A stretch of DNA of 64,000 nucleotides from positions 310,001 through 374,000 of the forward strand of contig NZ_QHCT01000002.1 in assembly GCF_003545885.1 (NCBI RefSeq), given 5' to 3'. Position 1 is the stretch's first letter; the number at the start of each line of letters is the position of its first letter. This document shows, piece after piece, positions 34,363 to 46,567 of this stretch. The DNA comes from Leptospira stimsonii. Its GTDB lineage: Bacteria > Spirochaetota > Leptospiria > Leptospirales > Leptospiraceae. Position numbers and translations under genes: made by a program. The notes under the pieces were generated by a model, which saw only the letters and a list, made by a program, of their open reading frames with translations, was not told the DNA's origin and made no database searches.

Positions 34363-35868
34363 TCACCAAATTCCCATAATTCTTCTGTAGAGATCGGTCT
34401 CGAGGATTCCTTTCGGATCGTATTTTTTCTTCAGCGCGTGAAACGTTTCCAGGTTCTTTTTTGGGAACGCTCTCTGCACGATCTCCGGCCGAAGTGTGCT
34501 GTCCTTTGCAAAGTAAAACTTACCGCCGAATTTCAAAACGGTTTCGTCTAACTCTCCCGCGAGTTCCCAGAGTTTCTTTTTGTTTCCGGAAGTCACAGGG
34601 AAATCCATCGCCATCGAATATCCGTCCAATGCGTGTGTGAGTAAAAAAGGATCGGGTTTGTGTTTTTTAAATACGGCAAGCCAAGTGATGATTCCTCTTT
34701 TTTGACAGATTCTCAAAATTTCCGAGAACGCATCCACCGCATTCTCCTTTGGAATAAAACTCTGATATTGGATCATCGATCCGGGCTTATACATAAACTT
34801 CCAATTCGGAACGTAATCCAAAAGAAAAGCGTATTCCGCGTGGCCTTGCATGTAAGGTTTGTTGTTCGTAAGATAACCCGAAATGAACTTCGCAAAGTTT
34901 ACAAGACGCATTCCCAAATTATTGGAGAATGGAAGCATAAAAATCCACATCCAGGATTTGGGAATGATCCCCAAAAACGTGCTTGGTAGATTCTGATTTT
35001 CTAATTTACAATTTTCGGGAAACTCCGGGTCTTCTCCCTTCTTCAAATGAACCGCTTTGTGAATCTGTCCTCTTCCCAGAGAACTTCCGGATGCAAACGC
35101 GTCCACCCAACCGACGAGATAATCCGAATTCTTATATTCCCTTTCGAAATAGTCGTACATATCTTGGAGATTTTTACTGACCACGGGCCAAACTTTCATC
35201 TTACCCGCGTAGATATGTTTTAACTGAATCGTGACGGTCAAAAAAGCGCCTAACATTCCAAAGCCGGAAATGGCTCCGAAGAATAGATCCTGATTCTTCT
35301 TTCGAGAACAGGTAAGAACCTTTCCGTCCGGAGTCATGAAGGTGAACTCTTGGACATGATCTCCGATCGGACCCACGGCAAAATTATTCTTTCCGTGAAT
35401 GTTCATCGAGAGAGCTCCGCCTAACGTAGGGAACATGGTCCCGCTTACGACCGGAGGCCAATATCCTTTTTCAATTCCGAATTCCCAGAGTTGTTTGATC
35501 GTTACACCGGATTCGGCTTTGAGAATTCCGGTCTTTGCGTTGAATTCTAAGATTCGATTGTATTTCGAAATATCGATCACGACACCCTTCGTGTTCGTCG
35601 CCGCGTCTCCGTAACTGCACCCGCCTCCGCGAAAGGTCAGCTTGAGTTTTTTCTCTTCCGCGTAAGCGAAGAGGTTTTTAAAATCGTCTTCCTTTTCCGG
35701 AAAAACAACCGGAGAGATCGAATGGTGATTCATTCCCCAGGCTTCTACTTTCGTCGCCTCCGGAAGATGAATGTCAACGAAAGACTTCTTTGTCTTCGTG
35801 GTCTTTGTGTTCGCCGTTTTGGAAGAAGCCGACTTTTTCTTAGGAGAAGATTTGGTTGCGGTTGCCAT
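34363..35868 (-). CDS. dprE1: DprE1-like FAD oxidoreductase (polyprenyl-phospho-ribose oxidase)
   Basis: A 501-residue FAD-binding enzyme that aligns with mycobacterial DprE1 through most of its length: [20 protein letters not shown] (81-100), [15 protein letters not shown] (147-161), [24 protein letters not shown] and [12 protein letters not shown]. DprE1 oxidises the 2' hydroxyl of decaprenylphosphoryl-ribose in the first half of epimerisation to the arabinose form. The residue equivalent to Cys387, the target of covalent benzothiazinones, is Ala420 (GYSMAMDFP). An unusual Lys/Ser/Thr-rich N-terminal tail (1-30) is present. The DprE2-like gene is immediately upstream (28 bp). Confidence 0.88.
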   Translation of the reverse strand: MATATKSSPKKKSASSKTANTKTTKTKKSFVDIHLPEATKVEAWGMNHHSISPVVFPEKEDDFKNLFAYAEEKKLKLTFRGGGCSYGDAATNTKGVVIDISKYNRILEFNAKTGILKAESGVTIKQLWEFGIEKGYWPPVVSGTMFPTLGGALSMNIHGKNNFAVGPIGDHVQEFTFMTPDGKVLTCSRKKNQDLFFGAISGFGMLGAFLTVTIQLKHIYAGKMKVWPVVSKNLQDMYDYFEREYKNSDYLVGWVDAFASGSSLGRGQIHKAVHLKKGEDPEFPENCKLENQNLPSTFLGIIPKSWMWIFMLPFSNNLGMRLVNFAKFISGYLTNNKPYMQGHAEYAFLLDYVPNWKFMYKPGSMIQYQSFIPKENAVDAFSEILRICQKRGIITWLAVFKKHKPDPFLLTHALDGYSMAMDFPVTSGNKKKLWELAGELDETVLKFGGKFYFAKDSTLRPEIVQRAFPKKNLETFHALKKKYDPKGILETDLYRRIMGIW

Positions 35869-35896
35869 AGTGTTTACCCTTTCAATCGATCCAGGT

Positions 35897-36643
35897 TTAG
35901 ATAGAAAGACGTTTGAAGATAAAAGATGGAATCATCCGTATGATCAAACCCACAAGCCCCCAACGTGCAGGAACGTAGATACATTCCTTTCCAGCGTCCG
36001 CCGCTTTGAGAATGATCGTCGCCGCTTCTTTTGCGGAGATCAACCAGAAGAGTCCTTTCAATCCCTGTGTCATCGCCGTATCGATAAAACCGGGTTTTAC
36101 TGTGAGCACTTGGATCCCCAAAACTCCGAGGCGATTGCGAAGCGCTTCGAGATAGGTATTCATTCCCGCTTTCGAAGTGTTGTAAACCGGGTTCCCTCTT
36201 CTTCCACGATCTCCGGCGATCGAAGAGATTCCGATGATTTTTCCGCTCTTTTGATTTTGGAAATAGAACGCCGCCGGATTCAACCAAGCGACACAACCGA
36301 GAAGATTTGTGTTTAACATCTCGATGTCTTTTGTAGTATCGAATTCTTCCGGTTTGATATCATACATGATTCCGGATGCGTAGTAGATCTCGTCGAGACC
36401 CTTCATGGATTTTACCGCTTTTTGAAACGCGGAGTCCACTTGATCAAAATTTGTAACGTCCTGTTTGATAATAAAGGCTTTTGTTTCCTTGGAAGTGTTG
36501 AAAGGAGCCGCGATGGATTTCAATTCCTTATCACGACGGGCGACCAGAGTCACCGTATGTCCTTGTTCCAAAAGAAGGATAGAGAGTTCTTTTCCGATTC
36601 CGCTCGATGCACCGACGACGATGATTTTTTTTGCCATATTCAT
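35897..36643 (-). CDS. dprE2: DprE2-like short-chain dehydrogenase
   Basis: A 248-residue SDR starting at the ATG at 36643 ([20 protein letters not shown]); an in-frame TTG 30 bp earlier is less likely. The nucleotide motif is GASSGIG, the catalytic Ser in ISSIAGDR and the YxxxK in VYNTSKAG. The C-terminus, with [10 protein letters not shown] and [11 protein letters not shown], follows mycobacterial DprE2 closely. It would reduce the keto intermediate made by the DprE1-like partner, yielding polyprenyl-phospho-arabinose. First gene of the operon. Confidence 0.88.
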   Translation of the reverse strand: MNMAKKIIVVGASSGIGKELSILLLEQGHTVTLVARRDKELKSIAAPFNTSKETKAFIIKQDVTNFDQVDSAFQKAVKSMKGLDEIYYASGIMYDIKPEEFDTTKDIEMLNTNLLGCVAWLNPAAFYFQNQKSGKIIGISSIAGDRGRRGNPVYNTSKAGMNTYLEALRNRLGVLGIQVLTVKPGFIDTAMTQGLKGLFWLISAKEAATIILKAADAGKECIYVPARWGLVGLIIRMIPSFIFKRLSI

Positions 36644-36694
36644 CCGTTCTACGGGAAGAAACGGAACTGACAAGTATGATTTAGAGTGGGAATT

Positions 36695-37465
<771 letters not shown>

Positions 37466-37497
37466 CTTGGGAAGAGAATGGAGGGACCGACCCGACG

Positions 37498-37530
<33 letters not shown>

Positions 37531-37546
37531 CGCGGTTGTTTTCAAC

Positions 37547-37905
37547 ATGGCAAAGAAACTCAATTTCGTGCAAGGATCAAAAAACTCGGAAATGCACAGT
37601 CTTTTTATGAACTTCGAAATCAAAAAACGCGGACTTCGCTTAGCACTATTTTTCACTCTGGCCAGTCTTACGTCCTTTCTCCTCGGAAACGCGGTCTTAC
37701 AATTTGTCCTTCTCGGACTCGGGATTCTTCTTTTTGGATTCACCTTTTTATTCCCCGAAGCCACCTATTCTTTTACAAGCTGGAGCTTAGAATTCATTCT
37801 AAATTTCTTGAGCGCCTTTGTAAAAGGAGGACTTTTGTTGTTCTACATTCTGATCTGGAAACCGGTTTTGTTCGTGATGGATCTCTTTCGCGGAGATAAG
37901 AATTC

Positions 37906-37909
<4 letters not shown>
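37547..37909 (+). CDS. Small membrane protein
   Basis: About 120 residues with two or three hydrophobic segments ([52 protein letters not shown]). The start is uncertain: ATG at 37547, 37592 or 37607. No family recognised. Its stop overlaps the TTG start of rnhA (TTGA), so the pair is cotranscribed. Confidence 0.65.
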
Positions 37910-38295
<386 letters not shown>

Positions 38296-38329
38296 AACGG
38301 ATCGGCTTTTCCCCGCAAACGTTTCGTTT

Positions 38330-38677
38330 TTGAGAAGAATCTGGATTCTCTTCTTCGTATTCGGACTTTATTGGGAATGTGGGAACTCCCTCAAAAACAA
38401 ACTTCTTTCTCTCCAAAAGGAAGAAAAGTTCGAAGAGATGCTTCTTCTCTGTCTTTCTGAAAAGGAAACCCCGGATACCAAAGAACTCTGCGCGCTTGCT
38501 TCAGAGAAAACCGCGCTTGGGATCGACAAAATCCTTTCCGAAAAAACGGAACTTCCCTTTAGCCAGATCACGGTGGATCCGGAATGGAAACAAAAGATCG
38601 ATCGGATCTTGGAGAACAATGCAACCCTTCGCGAACGATACGGAAATCTCTGGAAAAAAATGATTCAAAATGACTGA
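38330..38677 (+). CDS. Probable small lipoprotein
   Basis: Read from the TTG at 38330 it gives 115 residues: [16 protein letters not shown], a signal with a possible lipobox Cys at about 17, then a helical charged domain with [20 protein letters not shown]. The open frame begins at 38234 inside rnhA, so the internal start is preferred, but it is not certain. Its end overlaps the cca start by 8 bp. Function unknown. Confidence 0.6.
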   Translation: MRRIWILFFVFGLYWECGNSLKNKLLSLQKEEKFEEMLLLCLSEKETPDTKELCALASEKTALGIDKILSEKTELPFSQITVDPEWKQKIDRILENNATLRERYGNLWKKMIQND

Positions 38678-39968
38678 ACTGGATCCTTCCGTTTTGATCG
38701 GGAAAATCCCCGAACCCTTTCGTTCCGATATTCTTTCTCTGACACAAACGATCCGAAACGCAGGCGGAGAATGTTACGTCGTCGGAGGTTCCGTCCGAGA
38801 TTTAGTCCTCGACGTCAAACCGGAAGAATTCGATCTCACGACGTCTCTTTTGCCCGAACAGATTCTTTTTCTTTTCAAAAGAACCGTTCCGACCGGACTC
38901 AAACACGGAACCGTGACGGTTTTGTTTCACGATCGTGCCTACGAAATCACGACCTTTCGAAAAGACGCCGACTACGTGGATGGAAGAAGACCCGAAAGCG
39001 TAGAATTCGGAGTTTCCTTGAGTGAAGATTTGAAACGCAGAGACTTCACGATGAACGCGCTTGCGCTCGACTTGGAAAGAAAACTCCTCATCGACGAACA
39101 CGACGGGATCAAAGACATTCAAAACCAAATCATAAGAACGATCGGAGATCCGATCGGAAGATTTACAGAGGACGGACTCCGACCCATCCGCGCTCTCCGT
39201 TTTGTGAGTAGCCTCGGATTCTCCTTGGATCCTCATACGGCCGAAGCGATCCGCACTTGTAGAAACATCACGGCGAAGGTTTCGCGCGAACGAGTTCACG
39301 ACGAACTCAACAAAACACTCAAGAGCAAAGATCCGTTTCCCTCTCTCCAGCTTTTCAAAAAATTCCAAATCTTAGAATTGTTTACAAACGTTGCCCTCTA
39401 CCCAAACGAGAACGAACCCGCCGCGGAAAGAATGAAGGAGATTCCTACGTTTCCTTTGAGTCTTCGTTTAACATTTTTGCACGCCTGGTTGTTTGGCTCG
39501 TTTGCCGTGGGAACTCATTCGAAACAATTCTTGAAAGATCTTCGTTATTCCAATCACAACACAAAGGATTCGATTTTCTTTGCGGGAATTCTTTACGAGA
39601 TTCTTGCCTGGAAAGAAAAGAAGGAAATCTCGGACGCGGAAATCCGTAAAATTCTTCTTCATCCGACCTGTGTTCACGCAACCCGGGAGAATCTTTTGAT
39701 CGTCCTCGAACATATCCTCAAACTTTGTTTTGTGTATGAGCCTTCTCTTCGTTCGGTCTTGCATTCTTCTCGCGTTCTTGCTTTGGCGAAAGAGCCGCAA
39801 GCTTTACTCGTGACCGAACTCGCCGTTCGAGGGGAAGACATTCTCAAACACAGGCCCCAACTTCCTCCGAAAGAAATAGGAGGCATTCTTTCCAGTCTTC
39901 TGATTTATGTCTTGGAAAATCCTTTGGAAAATCGAAAAGAAATTCTTCTCCAAAGAATTCCTGTCTAA
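38670..39968 (+). CDS. cca: CCA tRNA nucleotidyltransferase
   Basis: A 432-residue class II nucleotidyltransferase. Motifs: [12 protein letters not shown] (38-48), the metal-binding pair in EFDLTT, where Glu53 replaces the usual first Asp, KHGTVTVLF, the flexible-loop region [21 protein letters not shown] and [15 protein letters not shown]. Poly(A) polymerase is a related alternative, but the genome needs a CCA enzyme because none of the tRNA genes seen here encodes CCA. Overlaps the preceding gene by 8 bp. Confidence 0.86.
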   Translation: MTELDPSVLIGKIPEPFRSDILSLTQTIRNAGGECYVVGGSVRDLVLDVKPEEFDLTTSLLPEQILFLFKRTVPTGLKHGTVTVLFHDRAYEITTFRKDADYVDGRRPESVEFGVSLSEDLKRRDFTMNALALDLERKLLIDEHDGIKDIQNQIIRTIGDPIGRFTEDGLRPIRALRFVSSLGFSLDPHTAEAIRTCRNITAKVSRERVHDELNKTLKSKDPFPSLQLFKKFQILELFTNVALYPNENEPAAERMKEIPTFPLSLRLTFLHAWLFGSFAVGTHSKQFLKDLRYSNHNTKDSIFFAGILYEILAWKEKKEISDAEIRKILLHPTCVHATRENLLIVLEHILKLCFVYEPSLRSVLHSSRVLALAKEPQALLVTELAVRGEDILKHRPQLPPKEIGGILSSLLIYVLENPLENRKEILLQRIPV

Positions 39969-40113
39969 TCCCTTCTCCAAATTTGCATCTTTTTTAAGCA
40001 TTTGTCCCAATAAAAAGTCCCGTCATTCACCTTTATCTCAATTTATAAACACTCTAACCCTTTAGATCTAAAGAAATCTGCACTTTTTTCAGCTAAATTC
40101 CCTAATTTAAGCC

Positions 40114-40130
40114 TTGGCACGCATCTTGCA
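40114..40130 (+). promoter_or_regulatory. Sigma-54 (-24/-12) promoter of the porin gene
   Basis: TTGGCACG-CATC-TTGCA matches the RpoN consensus (YTGGCACGrNNNTTGCW) at every conserved position. It ends 27 bp before the porin ATG, so transcription would start near 40142. An enhancer-binding activator is therefore expected to control the gene; A/T-rich DNA lies upstream (39969-40110). Confidence 0.85.
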
Positions 40131-40157
40131 TAGAAAGGGCATAGGAGATTTAGGAGA

Positions 40158-41792
40158 ATGATGAGAATAAAAACATTAAGCCTCGTTGCTTCTGTCCTCT
40201 GCCTTGTAGGAACTTCCCAAGTCTTTGCCCAGACTGGGAAAAAACCTGCAACAGAAGCGGCAGTAGCACCCGCGCCGGCCAAAGCGGCCGAGCCAGAAGA
40301 TAAGAAATGGTATGATCAGGTTGAGTTTTCCGGGTTTGTTGACGTGTATTACATGTACAACCTGAACCCGAAACAAGGAAATGATATCGATTCTACTCGC
40401 GCATTCGAGACGAACAATAAGAACTTCGCAGTAAACGCGGCGGCTCTCACGGTCCAAAAGGCCGCAGAGAAAAGTTCCCCTTGGGGATTTCGTGTGGATT
40501 TTCAGAACGGTCTCAACAACCCGTATCAAGAAAACCCTTACACTCAGAATAACGCGACTTACAACTACAATATGCTAAAACAAGCATATATCAGTATGTA
40601 TTTTCCGGTTCTGAAAGGAATGACTTTGGACGTCGGTAAGATGGCTACACATATCGGTTACGAGGTTCTCGAATCCATGAGTAATCCGAACTACTCGATA
40701 GGGGCCATCTTCCAAAACACGATCCCTTTCATTCACACCGGTGCTCGCTTAACAACACAGTTTACGGATAAATGGGCTGGAACCTTTTATATCTACAACA
40801 GTGGAATCGGCACCGGCTACACTTCTCCGCAGACTGCTATCGGCGATCCTACAAAGAATGCGGCTTTCGCGTCTTCTAAGAACTTCCTCTTGGAAGGAGC
40901 GACCGAAAGAAAGGCAATTGGAACTCAAATCAAAGGAACTTTGATCGAGGATAAACTCACGATCACATGGAACACTTTGTATTCAAGTGACAACTCCGGC
41001 GCCCGCGTCGATCCCTTGAAAGCGGCTTTCGCAACGGAATTGGCAAACAACGGAGATCCTGCGCTTGGAAAATACAATGTTTCGAATCCGGAAAGAGCGA
41101 AATACAACAAGGACTATTGGTTTATGAACCATGCAATCCTTTCCATCACTCCTACGGACAAGATCACAATCGACTTGGATTACACTTGGAGCGAAAAATC
41201 GGGAAGTCTTGCGAACAATGGCTTGGATCAAAAACGTTACAATGTGGACGCTACCGGTTCTGAAGTTTTCAACAAGGATACTCTTTTCTACGGTCTGAAC
41301 AACAAAAGAGACGTAAAATCCACTTACAAAGCTTACGGAATTTGGGCGAAGTTTAAAATCAATGAAGCTTGGGGCGTAAACGTTCGCGCCGAGTACATTG
41401 ACGACAAACACAACAACGGAGCTTTGACTACGTTTAACCCTTTCATGGGCCCGAACACTTACGTAAGTGATTACAAAAAGGCGAACGATACGATCATTGC
41501 GGAATCCATTGCAACTGCGCTTGCGGCAGACCCGAATTTGGGAGCGTTTGCGATCAGCAAAGATCAAATTCTCCAAGCTATGAGCGACGATTACAAAGAT
41601 TACAGCGGAACCAGAAACGCGGGACAGTACAAAACTTTTACTGTAACTCCTGTGTGGAACTTTACCGAGAACCTCTTAATCAAATTGGATCTTCGTAGAG
41701 ACTGGGCGTCCGGTAAACAATTCGTTGATCAGAAAGGTGACAAACAAGATTACCAAAACGGTCTGACTTTAGGTATCGTTGCGAAGTTCTAA
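40158..41792 (+). CDS. Putative beta-barrel porin (porin-2 family)
   Basis: A 544-residue outer-membrane protein. Signal peptide ends near SQVFAQ (about residue 25), followed by a Pro/Ala-rich stretch and a barrel with alternating amphipathic strands ([57 protein letters not shown]). The final residue is Phe (LGIVAKF), typical of Bam substrates. The pattern fits the putative beta-barrel porin-2 (DUF1597) family; the transported solute is unknown. AGGAG precedes the tandem ATGATG. A sigma-54 promoter and a strong terminator bound the transcript. Confidence 0.86.
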   Translation: MMRIKTLSLVASVLCLVGTSQVFAQTGKKPATEAAVAPAPAKAAEPEDKKWYDQVEFSGFVDVYYMYNLNPKQGNDIDSTRAFETNNKNFAVNAAALTVQKAAEKSSPWGFRVDFQNGLNNPYQENPYTQNNATYNYNMLKQAYISMYFPVLKGMTLDVGKMATHIGYEVLESMSNPNYSIGAIFQNTIPFIHTGARLTTQFTDKWAGTFYIYNSGIGTGYTSPQTAIGDPTKNAAFASSKNFLLEGATERKAIGTQIKGTLIEDKLTITWNTLYSSDNSGARVDPLKAAFATELANNGDPALGKYNVSNPERAKYNKDYWFMNHAILSITPTDKITIDLDYTWSEKSGSLANNGLDQKRYNVDATGSEVFNKDTLFYGLNNKRDVKSTYKAYGIWAKFKINEAWGVNVRAEYIDDKHNNGALTTFNPFMGPNTYVSDYKKANDTIIAESIATALAADPNLGAFAISKDQILQAMSDDYKDYSGTRNAGQYKTFTVTPVWNFTENLLIKLDLRRDWASGKQFVDQKGDKQDYQNGLTLGIVAKF

Positions 41793-41828
41793 AACTTAGA
41801 TTCACAATATCCTTAGTTTTGATGTATC

Positions 41829-41862
41829 AAAAGGCGCTCTTATCAGGAGCGCCTTTTTTAAA
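41829..41862 (+). terminator. Intrinsic terminator after the porin gene
   Basis: GGCGCTC-TTATCAG-GAGCGCC hairpin followed by TTTTTT. It lies between the porin and the next small gene, so that gene depends on read-through or its own promoter. Confidence 0.93.
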
Positions 41863-41876
41863 AGAGAAAGAGCAGT

Positions 41877-42074
41877 ATGAAATTCAGTGAAATCTTACAA
41901 AAAGCAAACGTATCATGGAAAAACTCCGTTTCGACCAAAACGCTTTCTTTCGAAGAGCAAGCGCGGCGACGCTCCAAGAACGAAGGTTTGGATTCTTCCC
42001 TTCCTTTTACGGAAAATCTTTTGACGGAACAGCAACTTCTTTATATTTCCGAATACTATCTTGCGCTTCGCTAA
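41877..42074 (+). CDS. Small hypothetical protein
   Basis: A 65-residue soluble protein (MKFSEILQKANVSW ... TEQQLLYISEYYLALR) with AGAGAAAGAG upstream of the ATG. Two probable helices; no family recognised. An A/T-rich hairpin with a T-run follows immediately, supporting a real transcript end here. Confidence 0.6.
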   Translation: MKFSEILQKANVSWKNSVSTKTLSFEEQARRRSKNEGLDSSLPFTENLLTEQQLLYISEYYLALR

Positions 42075-42083
42075 GATCCGCCT

Positions 42084-42108
42084 TTTTTCTTTAAAGAAAA
42101 ATTTTTTT
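42084..42108 (+). terminator. A/T-rich terminator-like hairpin
   Basis: TTTTTCTTTAAAGAAAAA, a perfect 18-base palindrome, followed by seven T. It is weak in G/C, so its efficiency is doubtful. Confidence 0.5.
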
Positions 42109-42496
42109 CTCTTCCATAAACTACGATTTTCCTTCTTTTCAAATCAACTGGATTCTTTCTTTGAATTTCAATGAAGGAGAGTGGCTTTGCATTCTTCTTT
42201 CGTTCGCATTTGCAAAATGAAATCTTCGATAAGAACGCACATCCCATTCCTTATCTTTTTTTGCTTCCGTGCAAATTTCGAAAACGGGAACTGAATCGAT
42301 GGACCACATTCTCACATTGGGTTTGTGATTTAGAATGATCTTTATGAAACGACGTTTCTGCGTTCAGCTCGGAAGAAAGGAGGAGAATCTCCTCCTTCTG
42401 ATGCGTAAACCGGAAAAAGGAATGGTTTCCAGTAGGATTCAATTCGGAATGTAAGTATTCGCTTCCTCTCACATTCGAATTGAATACACGGTCGTT
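42109..42496. other. Non-coding gap before the czc operon end
   Basis: About 390 bp between convergent transcripts. I see no convincing gene, RNA or repeat; the short open frames overlap each other and have no ribosome sites. Confidence 0.5.
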
Positions 42497-45400
42497 CTAT
42501 TTCTTTTTCGGTTTCCTTGTCGCCGAGGCCTTCCCCTTCTGTTCCTTCGAAGCAGATGTTTTTTTGACCTTGCTTTTGGAGAGTTCCAATTCTTCTTCCT
42601 CGTATTCTTCCATCGAATATTGATCCAGATAAGAATACGGCTCCAAAGGTTCGCTGGTTTTCTTTGAAGCGCCGTATGTCTTTCTCTCTCCAACTAAGAT
42701 TAGATAGAGAGAAGGAAGAACGGTAAGAACCAATAGTAGCGCCGAAAACAACCCGCCCACGATCACGGTTGCCAACGGTCTTTGCACATCGGAACCGACG
42801 CCGGAAGCGAGGGTTGCAGGAATCAGACCAAGAAGCGCTAAGAGCATCGTCATGAGCATCGGTCGAAGCTGAATCACCGCCGCTTTTTTAACGGCTTCGC
42901 GAACGCTCAGGTCGTCGTCTTCCATCAATATGTGATTGGTCCTCGAGACGAAAAGAACCCCCGACATCGTCGCGATTCCGAATAAGGAAATAAATCCCAC
43001 ACCTCCGGAAACGTTGAAGTAATAACCTCGAAGCAGGAGCGCATAAATTCCGCCCACCAAAGAAAGAGGCAAACAAGCAAGCGCGACGTAGACATACTTA
43101 AAGTTTTTATAAAGTAGATAGAGCACGGCAAAGATGATCGCGATCGTAACTGGAATCACCATCATCAATCGAGTCCCAACTCGGGAGAGATTCTCGTATT
43201 GTCCTCCGTATCGAATCTCGTATCCGTCCGGAAGTTTGACTTTTTGTTTGACTCGTTTTTGCAACTCGGCGACAAAACCGCCCTGGTCTCTTCCCCGAAT
43301 GTTGGTTCGAACGGTGACGGTTCTTCTTCCTTCTTGACGAAAGATCATCGTCGGGCCTTCTTCTAAAGTAACCTGAGCGACTTCGGAAAGAGGAATCCGT
43401 TCCCCTTTTGGAGAAATGATCGGCATGTTTTCAATCGCTCTTTGAGAGGTTCGATAATCTTTTGAGAAGCGGACTACGATTCCAAACCGCGCCGGAGTTT
43501 TTGGAGGAATATCGGAAGGTCCTTCATAAAGAGTGTCGATTCTCTGCATCCCGATCGCGGCTTCGACCATCTGTTGAATATCGCTTACGTTGATTCCAAA
43601 ACGCGCCGCGGCTTCTCGGTCGATTCGAATCGTCAACTGAGAGCTGTCCGCTTCCTGTTCGATTCCGAATTCGCTCGCACCTTTCATGTCTTTTACGATA
43701 TCAAGAACCTCTTCTCCGATCTGTCGCATCACTTTCAAGTCATTCCCGGAAACGAAGACCGCGAGATCCGCGATCGTTCCCATGATCGCCTCGGAAAGGT
43801 TATCCATGATCGGTTGCGAAAAGCTAACCCGTGCACCGGGAAGACCCGCTTCCAAGTCATTTCTCATCCGAAGCAATAACTCTTGTTTGGTGATCTTTTC
43901 CTTCCAGTCGTCGTAATCTTTTAAACCGACGAGAACTTCCAATCGGTTCGGAGGAAGCGGATCCGTTCCGTCGTCGTTTCTTCCAAGCTGAGAAATGACT
44001 ACGTTGACTTGTTCATTCTTATAGATCATCTGTCTGATCTTCGGGATAAATTTTCTGGACTCCGGCAGGGAGATTCCAACAGGAAAGAAAATTCTAAGGT
44101 TAAAACCGCCTTCGTCCATCTCAGGTAAGAATTCGGTTCCCAGAGAAAGGCCTCCGACGACGAGTAACGTCCCAACCACAGAGAAACAAATCGTGACGAC
44201 CCGTTTCGAACGTTCGACGAGATATTCGATCAGTCTTTCGTATTTTTTCTCGACCCATTCGTAGATCGGGTTGTGCCATTCGATCGGACCGGGGTTCGCC
44301 GATTCGAAATAATTTCGATAAATATAGGACATCATCACCGGGATCGCGGTCATCGCAAAAATCAAAGCACCGAGAATCGCAAAGGAAATCGTAAACGCCA
44401 TCGGTTTAAAAAGACGTCCTTCGATTCTCTCAAAAGAAAAAATCGGGAGATACGCAAGTACGATGATCAAAATGGAGAATATGATCTCGGTTCCCACTTC
44501 CGAAGCCGCGTCCACGGTAAAACGGATGATTCCTTTCGTTTTATCCGAAGGGGAAGCGTCCCGATAACGACGCATGATATTCTCCACCATGATCACCGCA
44601 CCGTCCACGATAATTCCGAAGTCGATTGCGCCTAATGAAAGTAAGCTGGCCGGAATCCCTGTGAGATTCATCATCAAAAACGCGAACAACATCGCGAACG
44701 GAATCGTGGCAACGACTACCATCGACGCCTTAACACTTCCGATAAAAAAGATCAAAACCAAACTGACGACCACGACACCTTCGATCAAAGTTTTCCCGAT
44801 GGTGCGTAACGTATAGTTTACGAGATCGGTTCGGTCGTACGTAGTTCTCATCTGAACTCCGTCCGGAAGATAGTTCTCGTTGATCTCTTTGACTCGAGCT
44901 TTGATTCTTTCTCCCATAATATTCGGATCGCCCCATCTTCGAATCGCGACCAAACCTTGAACGGAAGAATCCACGTCGATCAGACCTTCTTGATCGTTTT
45001 GAACCGTATAACCGAGAACCCCGCTCGGAATCGGATGTGAAATTTCTACGGTTCCCAAATCACGAATGAAAACCGGAACCCCGTTGACCGTTTTTACTAC
45101 GATGTTTTCGATATGTTTCGGATCGCGAATCGCACCCAAAGAACGGATCGGAAAACCTTGTTCCCCTTGGAGGAGGAGATTTCCTCCCGTATTTAGGTTG
45201 TTTTCCTGAATCGCCTTGATCACGTCGTTGATCGTAAGTTTGTAACGAATCAACTTATCCGGAGTCGTTACGACGTGATATTGTTTCGGCAAACCGCCGA
45301 ATGTGACCACGTCTGCGATTCCCGGGATCTGCAACATCTTCGGCATGATTACCCAGTCTTGGATCGTCCGAAGTTCCATCGGTGTGTGGTTCGCGTTGGA

Positions 45401-45829
45401 TTCAACGACGTATCTGAAAATTTCACCAACGGGAGAACTCATCGGTCCGAGTGAAGGTTCCACTTCCGCAGGAATGTCCGCGTCCCGGACTCTTTCCAGA
45501 AGCCTTGTTCTCGCAAAGTAATCGTCCGTTCCGTCTTCAAAGACGAATTGAAATACGACCAAACCGTTGATCGTTCTGGATCTTCTGACTGCAACCTTAG
45601 GAATCGCATTCAAAACCCTTTCAATCGGAATCGTGACACGCTCCTCGACTTCTACCGCGGCCTTTCCCGGAAACTTCGCGATCAGACGGACTTGTGTGTC
45701 GGCGATATCGGAATATGCTTCTTTTCTAATATCGATCCAGGCCCAAGTCCCGAAAACGATCGATGCCATGGTCGCCGCGAGAGTGGCGATACGATAACGA
45801 AGTACAACTTCGATAAGATTCCGAATCAT
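42497..45829 (-). CDS. czcA: Heavy-metal RND efflux pump, CzcA type
   Basis: A 1110-residue inner-membrane RND transporter of the heavy-metal (HME) class with 12 helices and two large periplasmic loops. The helix-4 signature is [17 protein letters not shown] (Asp403, Asp409, Glu416), which matches the divalent-cation (Zn/Co/Cd) pumps, whereas copper/silver CusA has other residues there. The C-terminal ~60 residues are a Lys/Glu/Ser-rich cytoplasmic tail ([19 protein letters not shown]) that is longer than usual. Last gene of a czcC-czcB-x-czcA operon; the ATG overlaps the previous stop by 4 bp. Confidence 0.92.
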   Translation of the reverse strand: MIRNLIEVVLRYRIATLAATMASIVFGTWAWIDIRKEAYSDIADTQVRLIAKFPGKAAVEVEERVTIPIERVLNAIPKVAVRRSRTINGLVVFQFVFEDGTDDYFARTRLLERVRDADIPAEVEPSLGPMSSPVGEIFRYVVESNANHTPMELRTIQDWVIMPKMLQIPGIADVVTFGGLPKQYHVVTTPDKLIRYKLTINDVIKAIQENNLNTGGNLLLQGEQGFPIRSLGAIRDPKHIENIVVKTVNGVPVFIRDLGTVEISHPIPSGVLGYTVQNDQEGLIDVDSSVQGLVAIRRWGDPNIMGERIKARVKEINENYLPDGVQMRTTYDRTDLVNYTLRTIGKTLIEGVVVVSLVLIFFIGSVKASMVVVATIPFAMLFAFLMMNLTGIPASLLSLGAIDFGIIVDGAVIMVENIMRRYRDASPSDKTKGIIRFTVDAASEVGTEIIFSILIIVLAYLPIFSFERIEGRLFKPMAFTISFAILGALIFAMTAIPVMMSYIYRNYFESANPGPIEWHNPIYEWVEKKYERLIEYLVERSKRVVTICFSVVGTLLVVGGLSLGTEFLPEMDEGGFNLRIFFPVGISLPESRKFIPKIRQMIYKNEQVNVVISQLGRNDDGTDPLPPNRLEVLVGLKDYDDWKEKITKQELLLRMRNDLEAGLPGARVSFSQPIMDNLSEAIMGTIADLAVFVSGNDLKVMRQIGEEVLDIVKDMKGASEFGIEQEADSSQLTIRIDREAAARFGINVSDIQQMVEAAIGMQRIDTLYEGPSDIPPKTPARFGIVVRFSKDYRTSQRAIENMPIISPKGERIPLSEVAQVTLEEGPTMIFRQEGRRTVTVRTNIRGRDQGGFVAELQKRVKQKVKLPDGYEIRYGGQYENLSRVGTRLMMVIPVTIAIIFAVLYLLYKNFKYVYVALACLPLSLVGGIYALLLRGYYFNVSGGVGFISLFGIATMSGVLFVSRTNHILMEDDDLSVREAVKKAAVIQLRPMLMTMLLALLGLIPATLASGVGSDVQRPLATVIVGGLFSALLLVLTVLPSLYLILVGERKTYGASKKTSEPLEPYSYLDQYSMEEYEEEELELSKSKVKKTSASKEQKGKASATRKPKKK

Positions 45830-46566
45830 TCCGAAGACCTCGTATCAAAAAGATAACCGATTTGGATCAGGAGTTGCGGATTCTTATAATCTCCTTTCCC
45901 GATCCCGCCGCCTAACTGAAGGAAAAAATTTCCCAATAAAAAATCATAGGTCAAACCGACGTATTGTTGATTCAAGTGGACCTTTTGTCTGTCTCTGCTT
46001 TCGTGTTCGAGATATAAGGCCAAGGTCGGGTTTTGATCCGTGACATAGGAACGAATGATCAGGTCCTCGTACGTCGGGTCCCGATGACTGTAACCGGGAA
46101 AGGACGAACCGGATGGATAAGAATTTTGTCCACCCCTCCCCACCTCGGGTTGAAACGGATCCACTTCAAATTTTCCGAATACAAGGGAAACGCTATGTGC
46201 GACAACCGGCGTTTTCCAAAAACTGTAACCGATATCGACCTGACCACCCCACCAGTGCGGATTCCATTTCCCACCGGAGGCTCGAAGAACGACGTCCTTG
46301 TAATAATAACCTACATTGAAGTTGATACTTCCAGGAGAACCGATACTTGCGCCGTAGACGAGAAAGTTTGTAGAATTCGGAAGCGCCTTCCCGTTGAGCG
46401 AATCTTCATTCGCGCCTTCTTTTCCGATCCGGGTTTTTCCGTCCGGTTCTTCCACCCATTCCGGAGATGGATCCGATTTGGAATCTTTTTTTTGAGTCTG
46501 CCCCAAAAGTGAGACATTCAAAAAAACTGATATTAAAAGTATACTAATAAGTTTAAAATCTTTCAT
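45826..46566 (-). CDS. Exported beta-rich protein within the czc operon
   Basis: A 246-residue protein with a signal peptide ([18 protein letters not shown]) and a mature part rich in alternating aromatic/hydrophobic strands ([41 protein letters not shown]), suggesting a small outer-membrane barrel. It lies 1 bp after czcB and overlaps czcA by 4 bp, so its production is tied to the pump. A typical Czc/Cus operon has no such gene at this position. Function unknown. Confidence 0.8.
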   Translation of the reverse strand: MKDFKLISILLISVFLNVSLLGQTQKKDSKSDPSPEWVEEPDGKTRIGKEGANEDSLNGKALPNSTNFLVYGASIGSPGSINFNVGYYYKDVVLRASGGKWNPHWWGGQVDIGYSFWKTPVVAHSVSLVFGKFEVDPFQPEVGRGGQNSYPSGSSFPGYSHRDPTYEDLIIRSYVTDQNPTLALYLEHESRDRQKVHLNQQYVGLTYDFLLGNFFLQLGGGIGKGDYKNPQLLIQIGYLFDTRSSE

Positions 46567-46567
46567 G

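Noticed and set aside
42251..42472. 73-codon frame on the - strand downstream of czcA
   Set aside because: No ribosome site, no recognisable domain, and composition like non-coding DNA.
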